A DNA stretch of 64,000 nt from UBA7803 sp040219135 (GTDB taxonomy: Bacteria > Pseudomonadota > Gammaproteobacteria > Pseudomonadales > Azotimanducaceae), in NCBI GenBank assembly GCA_040219135.1, contig JAVJTA010000003.1, positions 310,001 through 374,000 of the forward strand, in the 5' to 3' direction. Below are positions 49,901 through 57,078 of this stretch, piece by piece (position 1 is the stretch's first letter; each line of letters opens with the position of its first letter). A program made the translations under genes and the position numbers. The notes under the pieces are model-generated. The model had not been told where the DNA came from. It saw only the letters and a list, made by a program, of their open reading frames with translations, and searched no databases.

Positions 49901-51871
49901 ACGTCGATTCTTTCCAACTACCTGTCGCTGGTGCCCGGCTCCATGCAGGGGCTGGTCAAGCATCCGTTCCAGCCGCAGCTCGACGAAGAACTGCGGCGCA
50001 TCGATCCGGAAATTCCGGTACCTCAGGAGTCCGTCGAGGACGTGGTGCAGCGCGTACTCTCGGGTATTCTCAGCCAGCAACGGCCGGTGGTGGTGGCGCA
50101 CCGGCCCAGATACACGGATCGCGATCTGATCCGGCCGGTGAAGCGGACGTTGATTCATGCGCGTGGCTGCACGGCGGCCAAGCTCATCCGCATCGCTCAG
50201 AAAAATGACATCGAGGTGGTGCTGGTGCAGTCCGACCCGGACATGGAGTCCGCGGCGGTGGACATGCTGACCCGGCGCGACACTCTGGTCTGCATCGGCG
50301 GAAACACGCCGGACGAGAGCTATCTCAACGCGCAGAGCGTGCTCCGGGTCGCCGAGCACGAGGGGGTCGACTCGCTGCATCCGGGCATCGGATTCCTCTC
50401 GGAGAACGCCCAGTTCGCCGAGCTGGTGCGATCCCACGGCATCAACTTCATCGGTCCGCCGGTGGCCAGCATGGACACCATGGGCAACAAGTCGAACGCC
50501 ATCAACACGGCGATCCGCCTCGGTGTGCCCGTGGTGCCCGGCAGCCACGGCATCCTCACCGACGTTGAGCGCGCCGCTCAGGTGGCCGAGGAGATCGGCT
50601 ACCCGGTGCTCATTAAGGCCGTGCACGGTGGCGGCGGCAAGGGCATTCAGGTGGTCGAGAGTTCGGATCAGTTCCACGAGCTGTTTCACCGGGTGACCGC
50701 CGAGGCGCGCAGCGCGTTCGGCAATGGCGATGTCTACCTGGAGAAGTACGTCACCTCGCTGCGTCACATCGAAGCGCAGCTGCTGCGCGACAACTACGGC
50801 AACACACGGGTGCTCGGTCTGCGCGACTGCAGCGTCCAGCGCAACAAGCAGAAGGTGTTCGAAGAATCGGCCTGTACCATGCTGCCCGACGAATTGCGCG
50901 AGCAGGTCATGCGCCATACTGCGGCGCTGGCAGAGGAGGTCGGCTACGTCGGCGCCGGCACGGTGGAGTTCATCTACGACGTGGCCAACGAGGCCGTCTA
51001 TTTCATGGAGATGAATACCCGGCTGCAGGTCGAGCACCCCGTCACCGAATGGGTTTCCGGTGTCGACATCGTCGGTCAACAGTTCAGCATCGCGTCCGGG
51101 GAATCCATCGCCGACCTCGAGATTGCCGACAACGGCTACGCCATAGAAGCCCGCGTCACCGCCGAGCGTGTTCAGCTGAGCGCTTCGGGCGAGCTGTTGT
51201 TCAAGCCGCATCCGGGCGAAATCCGTGAGTGTGAGTTTCCAGAAGAGGCCGGCGTCGAGATCATCGCCGCCGCTGCCCCGGGCAAGTTCGTGTCGCCCTA
51301 CTACGACAGCATGGTCGCTCAGGTGATCGTGCATGCCGCCGATCGCGCCAGCGGCATCGCCAAGCTGCGCCGCTATCTCGACCGCATCAGCATCAACGGC
51401 ATCTGCACGAACATTCCGCTGCTGCGCCGGGTGCTGGCGGACGAGGTCTTTCAGAAGGGCGTGTACGATACCGGCTACCTGCCTGAGTTCCTGCAGCGCA
51501 CGGACATCGACAGCCTGATTCACGAGATCGAGGCGTCTGCCGGCGAGATGACCGCCGGCATCGACAAGGACACCATCGGCATCGATGGCAGTGACGAGCT
51601 CAAGGTTCTGGCGCCGGCGACGGCCATCTTCTACTCGACGCCGGCTCCCACGGAGCCCGACTACGTCGCGGTGGGCGATCGGATTTCGGTGCGTCACACC
51701 ATCGGTCAGCTCGAAGCCATGAAGATCTTCACCCCGCTGAAGCTTGCCGACTACAACGGCGAATTCGAACTCTACGACGAAAGTCGCGAGTACGAGGTCA
51801 CACGCGTCAACATGAGTTCCGGCCAGCAGGTGAACACCGGCGATCTGCTGTTCGTGGTGAAGCCGGTGTGA
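46973..51871 (+). CDS. Single-chain biotin-dependent acyl-CoA carboxylase (AccA-AccD-AccC-AccB-like fusion)
   Basis: A 1632-residue protein. Order of parts: an AccA-like carboxyltransferase region (~100-300, GLGYSGGAIPLAASN); a ~500-residue region with no domain I recognise (~310-820); an AccD-like carboxyltransferase region (~830-1030, VCFVSSGGMQTKEGAGAL, GFGDCTGGAQASF) without the zinc finger of E. coli AccD; biotin carboxylase (~1055-1500, ATP-grasp HGGGGKGIQVV, MEMNTRLQVEHPVTE); and a biotinyl domain with EAMKI, Lys1584 being the biotin site. It should carboxylate an acyl-CoA, acetyl-CoA or another, in one polypeptide. Start is TTG 46973 or GTG 46979; neither has a clear ribosome binding site. 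Separate accABCD genes are not seen here. Confidence 0.9.
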   Translation: MSVEKQLVEGDRLYLIAESLAKDFSLFPTTDIEEPLPGLLGEREILRQRDRLAKLDVDSYIEAVVARAEDPGRLSAPEVIGELGRVLEEESDGPFYAATLEMDFDGEPRTVGFIAQNRSVKNGVWMPEHHLAAARRIQTCSQRAMPIVTLMDTPGADAGEEANRNNQAHSISRLIAEASNVDVPNLGIVFGLGYSGGAIPLAASNMILSVRDGVFSTIQPKGLANIARRLNLSWQECAKYVGLSPFELYSQGNIDGVIDYAPGETGDKLENLRQAIVASLMRVEDKVKEFVAENPYILDHYRQSLQRYLNPSEQLRRMQATASMKVTRTPTEYLNVFGVAYRYLRYLKVRQRIKATTKSQYGRLADQELPKGELDVRADLERRQTFLRWMQDPDRVVYDDNLSRAWKNYNEKKQAVHDERGRIAQLIFGEPKKNYEDARAALVTTVGVFLYNRWKADAVGNLRALKDFLQHHEDVRQIFRVEDLTEPRSLAIALAADTRLLPRLRRRFSHEGRKLLRKSGVEEKSEVYLSNQLTNELNLVITVGSLASLVEDELGPLARAQIAAGSSEIAVNRAILQDRFGEFVAEPRTEATPVPFSDLTALDVLIADDLRRDFLTECENLLLFDSVYDQIIANLDSIAEEAQAKQSLSKASLERLLDTTLSLAAQGVTLGRMSDGSSSEDLATRLQGQFNNWYLRVMRLPKNTDFFRSVEEWKKTSFPHLSDTLFVVVTHLFDVLLLSFIQAARDGKGYQGRIAPKNIGRRKDFWNRLNIAYRDLLIQNVLRRFKNTRATSHERFVETFFVRFEEKFSELISSDPCEFPGFRLAIESALKNDVSPCGIVTGIGEFKGVNGGARVGVVISNVEFQAGSFDMASAEKFCRLLVECAEQHLPVVCFVSSGGMQTKEGAGALFSMAAVNDRVTRFVRDHDLPVIMFGFGDCTGGAQASFVTHPLAQTYYLSGTSMPFAGQIVVPSNLPLTSILSNYLSLVPGSMQGLVKHPFQPQLDEELRRIDPEIPVPQESVEDVVQRVLSGILSQQRPVVVAHRPRYTDRDLIRPVKRTLIHARGCTAAKLIRIAQKNDIEVVLVQSDPDMESAAVDMLTRRDTLVCIGGNTPDESYLNAQSVLRVAEHEGVDSLHPGIGFLSENAQFAELVRSHGINFIGPPVASMDTMGNKSNAINTAIRLGVPVVPGSHGILTDVERAAQVAEEIGYPVLIKAVHGGGGKGIQVVESSDQFHELFHRVTAEARSAFGNGDVYLEKYVTSLRHIEAQLLRDNYGNTRVLGLRDCSVQRNKQKVFEESACTMLPDELREQVMRHTAALAEEVGYVGAGTVEFIYDVANEAVYFMEMNTRLQVEHPVTEWVSGVDIVGQQFSIASGESIADLEIADNGYAIEARVTAERVQLSASGELLFKPHPGEIRECEFPEEAGVEIIAAAAPGKFVSPYYDSMVAQVIVHAADRASGIAKLRRYLDRISINGICTNIPLLRRVLADEVFQKGVYDTGYLPEFLQRTDIDSLIHEIEASAGEMTAGIDKDTIGIDGSDELKVLAPATAIFYSTPAPTEPDYVAVGDRISVRHTIGQLEAMKIFTPLKLADYNGEFELYDESREYEVTRVNMSSGQQVNTGDLLFVVKPV

Positions 51872-51905
51872 GCGCACGCCCGGCGGCAACCGCGCCGGGC
51901 CCGGG

Positions 51906-52637
51906 TCAGAACAGAGTCCGCGCGCCCTGCACCATGCACGCTGCCGCGATGGCGAGAATCACCCAGCCGCTGACCCGGCGGAAGGTGTCGTCCGCCAGCC
52001 GGTCCAGCAGTCTCGTGCCCACCCGGGTGCCGACCACCGCCACGGCCATGGCCGCGGGGTACAGCCACAGCGCCAGCGTGTCGGCGCCGCCTACCAGCAC
52101 CCCGTAGTACAGCAGTTTCAGCAGATGACCGATGGTCTGGGTGATGGCCTTGCTCGCCACCACCTGGTGGCGGCTCAGCGTCGAATTCAGATAGAACATG
52201 TCGAGCAGCGGTCCGGACGCACCCGCCAGCAGCTGCGCGGCGGTGACCACGGCGCCGCAGCTCAGCGCCGTCGGCCAGTGGTTCATGTCGAGGGATCTGA
52301 GCCGCGGCGTGGCGCGGGCGAGGAACGGCATCACCCCCACCAGCATCAGCACCACGCCCGCGTCCGGCACCAGGCTGAGTGCGGTGAAACCGGCCACGGC
52401 CAGTGCCGCGCCGACGAGGTAGGGCGGCAGGATGCGCCACTGCACGTACTCGCGCAGAAAGACCGCGCGGGAGCCGTTGGACATGGCCTGCACGGCGCCG
52501 TGCAGCATCATCGCCGCCGACACGGACACGGTCGAGACCAGGATTGCCATCAGGATCATGCCGCCGGCCATGCCGAGGATGCCGGACAGCACCGCGGTGG
52601 CGAAGACGCTGATGAGGAGGATGGCGGGGAGCAGCAT
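51906..52637 (-). CDS. TauE/SafE-family (TSUP) membrane transporter
   Basis: A 243-residue membrane protein with about seven to eight hydrophobic helices and the TSUP pattern GILGMAGGMILMA near the start, repeated in weaker form after the midpoint (KAITQTIGHLLKLLYYG). Members export sulfite, sulfoacetate or related organosulfur anions, or their substrates are unknown. It follows a cysteine-dioxygenase-like cupin gene on the same strand after a 166-bp gap that is AT-rich and may hold its own promoter. Confidence 0.88.
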   Translation of the reverse strand: MLLPAILLISVFATAVLSGILGMAGGMILMAILVSTVSVSAAMMLHGAVQAMSNGSRAVFLREYVQWRILPPYLVGAALAVAGFTALSLVPDAGVVLMLVGVMPFLARATPRLRSLDMNHWPTALSCGAVVTAAQLLAGASGPLLDMFYLNSTLSRHQVVASKAITQTIGHLLKLLYYGVLVGGADTLALWLYPAAMAVAVVGTRVGTRLLDRLADDTFRRVSGWVILAIAAACMVQGARTLF

Positions 52638-52803
52638 GGCGCGCAGAATGCATCATGCCCTTACATGAAAAAAGCGAATAGCCGGAATACGATTTATCCT
52701 CGTTCGGAATAGATAGGCGGTGGGCCGGTAACGGGCTACGGCAACCGCGGGAGATCGAAAAGCTCGAAGGGCAGCGGAGCCTGGCGGTTGACCGACGAGC
52801 CCG

Positions 52804-53340
52804 TCAGCTCTGCTGGCCGACCGACCTGGTCGCCACGTGCCCGACCTCCCTGACGGCTCCGGTCTCGGGATCGAATACCCGGCGGCTGACGTTGCTCAGG
52901 TCGACACCGGTCACGCGGACGAACTGCGCGCCTTCGACGTACTCGATCGAGTGGATCTCACGAACGTCGAACAGCCCGGCCTGGCCCGGCTCCAGGCGGA
53001 ATGTCCGGACCGGCGTGACCTTGCCGTTTCCGGACTCCCAGACCGTCATGTCGGTGTGACCCTCGACCTGGCCGTACACCGCCCAGGAATCGCCGTGATC
53101 GTGCGGCGGCGAGGTGCGCGGGGTCGTCATGTTGTAGGTCAGCACGCAGAAACCGAGTTCCGGATCTTCGTAGGCCTGCGAAACCCCGGCCGTGTCGTCA
53201 GCCAGGTACTCGGTGCGGAATTCCGGATCGCGCAGCAGCTGCTCGAGTTTCCGCCTGATCTGCTCGCGGCCGTCAGGGTCGTCCTGCTTTTCGAGGATCG
53301 ATCGCGTGTCGCTGCAGAAATCGTCCAGGGAATAGCTCAT
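52804..53340 (-). CDS. Cupin-fold protein, cysteine-dioxygenase-like
   Basis: A 178-residue cytoplasmic protein. The metal-binding cupin motif reads PPHDHGDSWAVYGQVEG, with a later His in VREIHSIEY, the three-His arrangement of the thiol dioxygenase family. The remaining sequence is too divergent for me to assign cysteine dioxygenase outright, so other RmlC-like enzymes remain possible. ATG at 53338-53340 gives a natural N-terminus (MSYSLDDFCSDTRSI). It is divergent from a LysR regulator and precedes a TSUP transporter, which suggests a small sulfur-related module. Confidence 0.75.
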   Translation of the reverse strand: MSYSLDDFCSDTRSILEKQDDPDGREQIRRKLEQLLRDPEFRTEYLADDTAGVSQAYEDPELGFCVLTYNMTTPRTSPPHDHGDSWAVYGQVEGHTDMTVWESGNGKVTPVRTFRLEPGQAGLFDVREIHSIEYVEGAQFVRVTGVDLSNVSRRVFDPETGAVREVGHVATRSVGQQS

Positions 53341-53539
53341 GGCGGCGGCTCCAGGCTCGGTGTCAGAACTATGCAGTCGGTCCCACTGCCCGACAACCCG
53401 CATCGCGACTTTCTCCCGCGAGGTCAGCGTCGTGCCGGGCGAGTTCCAGGCGTCAGAGCCAGTCGGCAGTCGGCCGTGCGCGAGATCTTGCGCGTCTGGT
53501 TTCACTCGTGGTCGGCGGCAGTGGTGGCCTCCCATGGAA

Positions 53540-53566
53540 TATGATTCCGATCCCTATGGAATCATA
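53540..53566. promoter_or_regulatory. Perfect inverted repeat before the LysR gene
   Basis: TATGATTCC (53540-53548) and GGAATCATA (53558-53566) form a 9-bp inverted repeat with a 9-nt spacer, ending 9 nt before the preferred LysR start (53576). A third GGAAT half-site lies at 53536-53540. This has the form of a LysR-type autoregulatory site in the divergent cupin/lysR region. Confidence 0.5.
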
Positions 53567-53575
53567 GAGCCGCCG

Positions 53576-54430
53576 ATGCTGGAGAATCTCGAAACCCTGG
53601 TGACGCTGTCCAAGACCGGCACCATGATGGAGACCGCCACGGTGCTGAAGATCTCCCAGTCCGCGGTGAGCAAGCGGATCGCCGCGCTGGAGCGGTTCTA
53701 CGACCGGGCGCTGATCGAGCGCCACGGCCGCCGCGTGGTCCTCACTCATCACGGCACCCGGCTGGTGGAGAAGGTCACGCCGCTCATCTCGGAGCTGCGC
53801 AGCGTGTTCCTCGAGGACAAGGCGTTGCGCCGCGGCAAGATCATCATGGGGGTTTCCGAAGCCATACTCGCGAGCTGGGGACCGCGCCTGTTCGCCCGGG
53901 TGCAGCAGCGCATGCCGGAGGTCGAGTTCACCTTTCATGCCCAGCGATCGCCCGTGGTCCTCGATCGGATCCGCTCCGGCGAGTACATGCTCGGCATCTG
54001 TACGGGTTCCCCGGACGCTGACACCGATCTGCAGAGCGAGGTGATCCGGCGCGAATCCATGGTGATCCTGCCCTCCGGTCTGGAGCCGCTGCGCTACCGT
54101 CTCGGCGACGAGCTCGACGTCATCACGATCGAGTCCCGCTCCGGGGCCTGGCGCTCCATCGAGGAGGACATGCGCCGCTGGTCGCTGCGCCGCCGGGTCT
54201 CCCTCGAGTCGTTCTTCTCCGTGGCGCAGATGGCACTGGCCGGATTCGGTCACGGGCTGGTGCCCGAGGGCGTGGCGCGCACCCTCGGGGTGGCCGACGA
54301 TCAGTGGATCAGCCTGCGCAAGGCCGGTCTGCACCGGCCGGTACGTTTCGTGGCGCGGAAATCCATGTTTTCCCAGCCGCTGGTTCAGAACTTCTACGAG
54401 GCCGTGTCAGAATTGGCGGACACAGTCTGA
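53576..54430 (+). CDS. LysR-family transcriptional regulator
   Basis: A 284-residue LysR-type regulator. The N-terminal winged helix-turn-helix is LENLETLVTLSKTGTMMETATVLKISQSAVSKRIAALE, followed by the linker helix and a two-lobed effector domain. ATG at 53576 is preferred because DNA-binding domains of this family start at residue ~3 and because an inverted repeat lies directly upstream; an ATG at 53534 would add 14 residues. Divergent from the cupin gene and followed by a GST-like gene after 11 nt, either of which could be its target. The inducer is unknown. Confidence 0.92.
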   Translation: MLENLETLVTLSKTGTMMETATVLKISQSAVSKRIAALERFYDRALIERHGRRVVLTHHGTRLVEKVTPLISELRSVFLEDKALRRGKIIMGVSEAILASWGPRLFARVQQRMPEVEFTFHAQRSPVVLDRIRSGEYMLGICTGSPDADTDLQSEVIRRESMVILPSGLEPLRYRLGDELDVITIESRSGAWRSIEEDMRRWSLRRRVSLESFFSVAQMALAGFGHGLVPEGVARTLGVADDQWISLRKAGLHRPVRFVARKSMFSQPLVQNFYEAVSELADTV

Positions 54431-54441
54431 TCGGAGCCCTC

Positions 54442-55359
54442 ATGGACATCTTCCTGCACCACTACCCGGCGTCGCTGTTCTCTGAAAAGGTGCGCCTGCT
54501 GCTCGGCTACCTGGGCGCCGAGTGGCACTCTGTGGTGATCCCGAGCATCATGCCGCGGCCTCTGCTGATGCCGCTGTCCGGCGGCTACCGCAAGACGCCG
54601 GTGCTGCAGATCGACGCCAACGTGTACTGTGACACCCGGATCATCGCGCGGGCGCTGGCTCGTCAGTTCGGCAACGAGGAGCTCTACGCCCACGGCTTCG
54701 TCGCCGAGCGGGTCGCCGACTGGGCCGACACGGATCTGTTCCGGATCACCGTGGCTCTGAACTTCGCGCCGGCCGCCCTGGGGCCGATGATGGGCAGCTT
54801 CCCCCCGGAGGAGATGGCGGCGTTTCAGAAGGACCGTGCCGAGCTTACCGCCGGCGCGAGCATCACCAGCTACTCGGCGGAGGCGGCACGCGGCTATCTC
54901 GCCCCGGCGCTGCACGAACTGAACGCTGCCGTGACCCAGGGGTTTCTGTTCGGGCCCCGGCCGTGCGTTGCCGACTTCGCCGTGTATCACTGCCTGTGGT
55001 TCCTCCGCAACAATCCAGTGAACGCTCCGCTGGTCGACGACTTCTCCGAGGTGCTGGGCTGGATGGAGCGGATGGCTGACTTCGGCCACGGCCAGGTCCG
55101 GGAAAGCAACGGCGAGGCAGCGCTGGCGGCGGCCAGGGGCGCCCGTCCGGTGCTTCCGGCGATCGACAGCCGGCTGCCGGAAGGCTTCTCCGTCGGCCGG
55201 GCGGTAGAGGTCACGCCCGTGGACTACGGGCGAGTTCCGGTGCGCGGAAAGCTGGCGGCCTGGTCGGTGGACGAGATCGTCATCGAGCGCGAAACGGACG
55301 ACACCGGCCCGGTCATGGTGCACTTTCCGTCGCCGGGGTTCGAGGTGCGGGGGGTCTGA
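54442..55359 (+). CDS. Glutathione S-transferase-like protein
   Basis: A 305-residue protein. The N-terminal thioredoxin-like half begins MDIFLHHYPASLFSEKVRLL with the expected Ser near residue 12 and GGYRKTPVLQIDANVYCDTR (the conserved cis-Pro); an all-helical GST C-terminal domain follows (residues ~90-220), and an extra ~80-residue C-terminal region (ARGARPVLPAIDSRLPEGF on) is not part of the usual GST fold. Substrate unknown. It starts 11 nt after the LysR gene and probably shares its transcript. Confidence 0.85.
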   Translation: MDIFLHHYPASLFSEKVRLLLGYLGAEWHSVVIPSIMPRPLLMPLSGGYRKTPVLQIDANVYCDTRIIARALARQFGNEELYAHGFVAERVADWADTDLFRITVALNFAPAALGPMMGSFPPEEMAAFQKDRAELTAGASITSYSAEAARGYLAPALHELNAAVTQGFLFGPRPCVADFAVYHCLWFLRNNPVNAPLVDDFSEVLGWMERMADFGHGQVRESNGEAALAAARGARPVLPAIDSRLPEGFSVGRAVEVTPVDYGRVPVRGKLAAWSVDEIVIERETDDTGPVMVHFPSPGFEVRGV

Positions 55360-55374
55360 GGCCCGGGCAACGGG

Positions 55375-56412
55375 TCAGTTGGGAACGGCGCCGGCGCCAG
55401 CCAGGGCGTCGCGACACCAGCCGCTCAGCGCCGTGATCCAGTCCGCGCGGTCGTTGAGGCATGGAATCAGCGTGTAGCTCTCGCCGCCCGCTTCGAGAAA
55501 CGTCTCGCGGCCCTGCAGACCGATCTCCTCCAGCGTTTCCAGGTTGTCGGCGACGAACGCCGGGCAGGCGACCACGAGCCGGGTGACGCCCAGCGCCGGC
55601 AGCGCGGCCAGGGTCTGATCCGTGTAGGGCTGCAGCCACGGCAGCCGTCCGAGTCGTGACTGAAAGCTGACGCTGTAGCGGCCGGCGTCCAGGCCGAGCC
55701 GGTCGGCCAGCAGTTCGGCGGTGCGATAGCACTGGTGACGGTAGCAGGTGGCGTGGGCCGGGGACGGTGTGCTGCAGCAGTCCGGCGACCGCAGGCAATG
55801 GTTGCCGGTGGGGTCTGCCCGGGTGATGTGCCGCTCCGGCAGGCCGTGGTAGCTGAGCAGCAGGTGGTCCCAGGATTCCGGCAGGTGATCGCGCACCGTG
55901 CCCGCCAGAGCGTCGATGTAGTCGTCGCGGGCATAGAACGGTGCCAGCACCTGCGTCTTCATGCGCCCGCCGACCAGCTTCTCCACCGCCCTGATGGTCG
56001 TGGTGCAGGTTGAATCCGCGTACTGAGGGTAGAGGGGCACCAGCAGCAGCTCCTTGACGCCTTGCGCTTCGAGCCGCTCGATTGCCGATGCCAGGCTCGG
56101 TTCGCCGTAGCGCATGGCGAGTTCGCAGGGCAGTCCGAACTCGGCCCGGGCTGCGGTCTCCAGGTTGCGGCTGTAGTGCAGCAGCGGTGAACCGGTTCCG
56201 GGTCCCGCCTGGTCCCAGATCGCCGCGTAGGCTTCGGCGCTGCGTTTCGGACGGAACGGCAGGATGAAGCCGGAGACGATCAGCCGGCGCAGCGGCCACG
56301 GCACGTCCAGGACGTAACCGTCCATGAGGAACTCATTGAGATAGCGCCGCACGTCGGCGGTTTCGCATGACGCGGGCGTGCCGAGATTGACCAGGAGGAT
56401 GCCTCGAGACAT
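55375..56412 (-). CDS. hemH: Ferrochelatase
   Basis: A 345-residue enzyme that inserts ferrous iron into protoporphyrin IX, the last step of heme synthesis. Markers are GILLVNLGTPAS at the N-terminus, MRYGEPSL, LLLSYHGLPERHITRADPTG with the catalytic His, and the conserved Glu-rich CPAFVADNLETLEEI. A CX-rich insertion (CLRSPDCCS) may bind an iron-sulfur cluster or be structural. Start MSRGILLVNLGTP is usual; no ribosome binding site precedes it. Divergent from hisH across 48 bp. Confidence 0.96.
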   Translation of the reverse strand: MSRGILLVNLGTPASCETADVRRYLNEFLMDGYVLDVPWPLRRLIVSGFILPFRPKRSAEAYAAIWDQAGPGTGSPLLHYSRNLETAARAEFGLPCELAMRYGEPSLASAIERLEAQGVKELLLVPLYPQYADSTCTTTIRAVEKLVGGRMKTQVLAPFYARDDYIDALAGTVRDHLPESWDHLLLSYHGLPERHITRADPTGNHCLRSPDCCSTPSPAHATCYRHQCYRTAELLADRLGLDAGRYSVSFQSRLGRLPWLQPYTDQTLAALPALGVTRLVVACPAFVADNLETLEEIGLQGRETFLEAGGESYTLIPCLNDRADWITALSGWCRDALAGAGAVPN

Positions 56413-56420
56413 GCAATCAG

Positions 56421-56449
56421 ATAGTATCCGCGCTCCTTCGAGAAGTCAT
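56421..56449 (-). promoter_or_regulatory. Candidate hemH promoter giving a leaderless transcript
   Basis: On the minus strand ATGACT (56444-56449) and TACTAT (56421-56426) are 17 bp apart. Only 8 bp separate the -10 from the hemH ATG, so transcription would start at or next to the initiation codon. No Shine-Dalgarno-like sequence is found within 15 nt of the ATG. Confidence 0.35.
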
Positions 56450-56460
56450 CGGAAAACGCC

Positions 56461-57078
56461 TTGGCGGTCATCATCGACTACGACGCCGGCAATCTCCGCA
56501 GCGTTCAGCGAGCCTGCCGGGAAGTGGGTCTGAGCGCGCAGATTTCCGCGGACCCGGCGCGTGTGCGCGCGGCGGACAGGCTGATCTTTCCCGGCGTCGG
56601 TGCCGCCGGCAGCGCCATGCGCAGCCTGCGCGAGCGCGGGCTCGACGCGGCGCTCGTCGACGCCTTCCGGGCTGGCACGCCGATACTCGGCATCTGTCTC
56701 GGACTGCAGATCTCGCTGGAAGTCTCCGATGAAAACGACACGACGACCCTGGGTCTCATTGCCGGGCGGGTGCGTCGCTTCGCCTTCGATCGACCCGAGC
56801 TGAAGATCCCGCACATGGGCTGGAACGAAGTCCGCGTGGTCCTGCCGCATCCCGTGCTGGCGGGGGTGGTGCCCGGCGACGAGTTTTATTTCGTGCACGG
56901 CTACTATCCGGAGCCGGCGTCCCGAGACCTCGTCTACGCCGTGACCGACTACGAGATCGAGTTTGCCTGCGCGCTCGGTCGGGACAACTACTTCGGCATG
57001 CAGTGCCATCCGGAGAAGAGCGGCCACGTCGGTCTAGGCGTCCTCGAGCGGTTCGCGGCGTGGGATGGCACATGCTGA
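56461..57078 (+). CDS. hisH: Imidazole glycerol phosphate synthase, glutaminase subunit
   Basis: A 205-residue class I glutamine amidotransferase that supplies ammonia to HisF. The catalytic triad is Cys79 in GICLGLQ with His and Glu in QCHPEKSG near residue 186; the N-terminus IIDYDAGNLRSVQ is typical of HisH. The start is TTG at 56461. It overlaps hisF by 7 bp. The usual partner hisA between hisH and hisF, and hisB/hisI, are missing at this site. Confidence 0.95.
   Translation: MAVIIDYDAGNLRSVQRACREVGLSAQISADPARVRAADRLIFPGVGAAGSAMRSLRERGLDAALVDAFRAGTPILGICLGLQISLEVSDENDTTTLGLIAGRVRRFAFDRPELKIPHMGWNEVRVVLPHPVLAGVVPGDEFYFVHGYYPEPASRDLVYAVTDYEIEFACALGRDNYFGMQCHPEKSGHVGLGVLERFAAWDGTC

Noticed and set aside
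49412..51889. Long minus-strand open frames opposite the fused carboxylase (also 47363-49165)
   Set aside because: They mirror the codon bias of the coding strand, which has clear biotin carboxylase and carboxyltransferase motifs; their translations are His/Arg/Val-rich without any motif.
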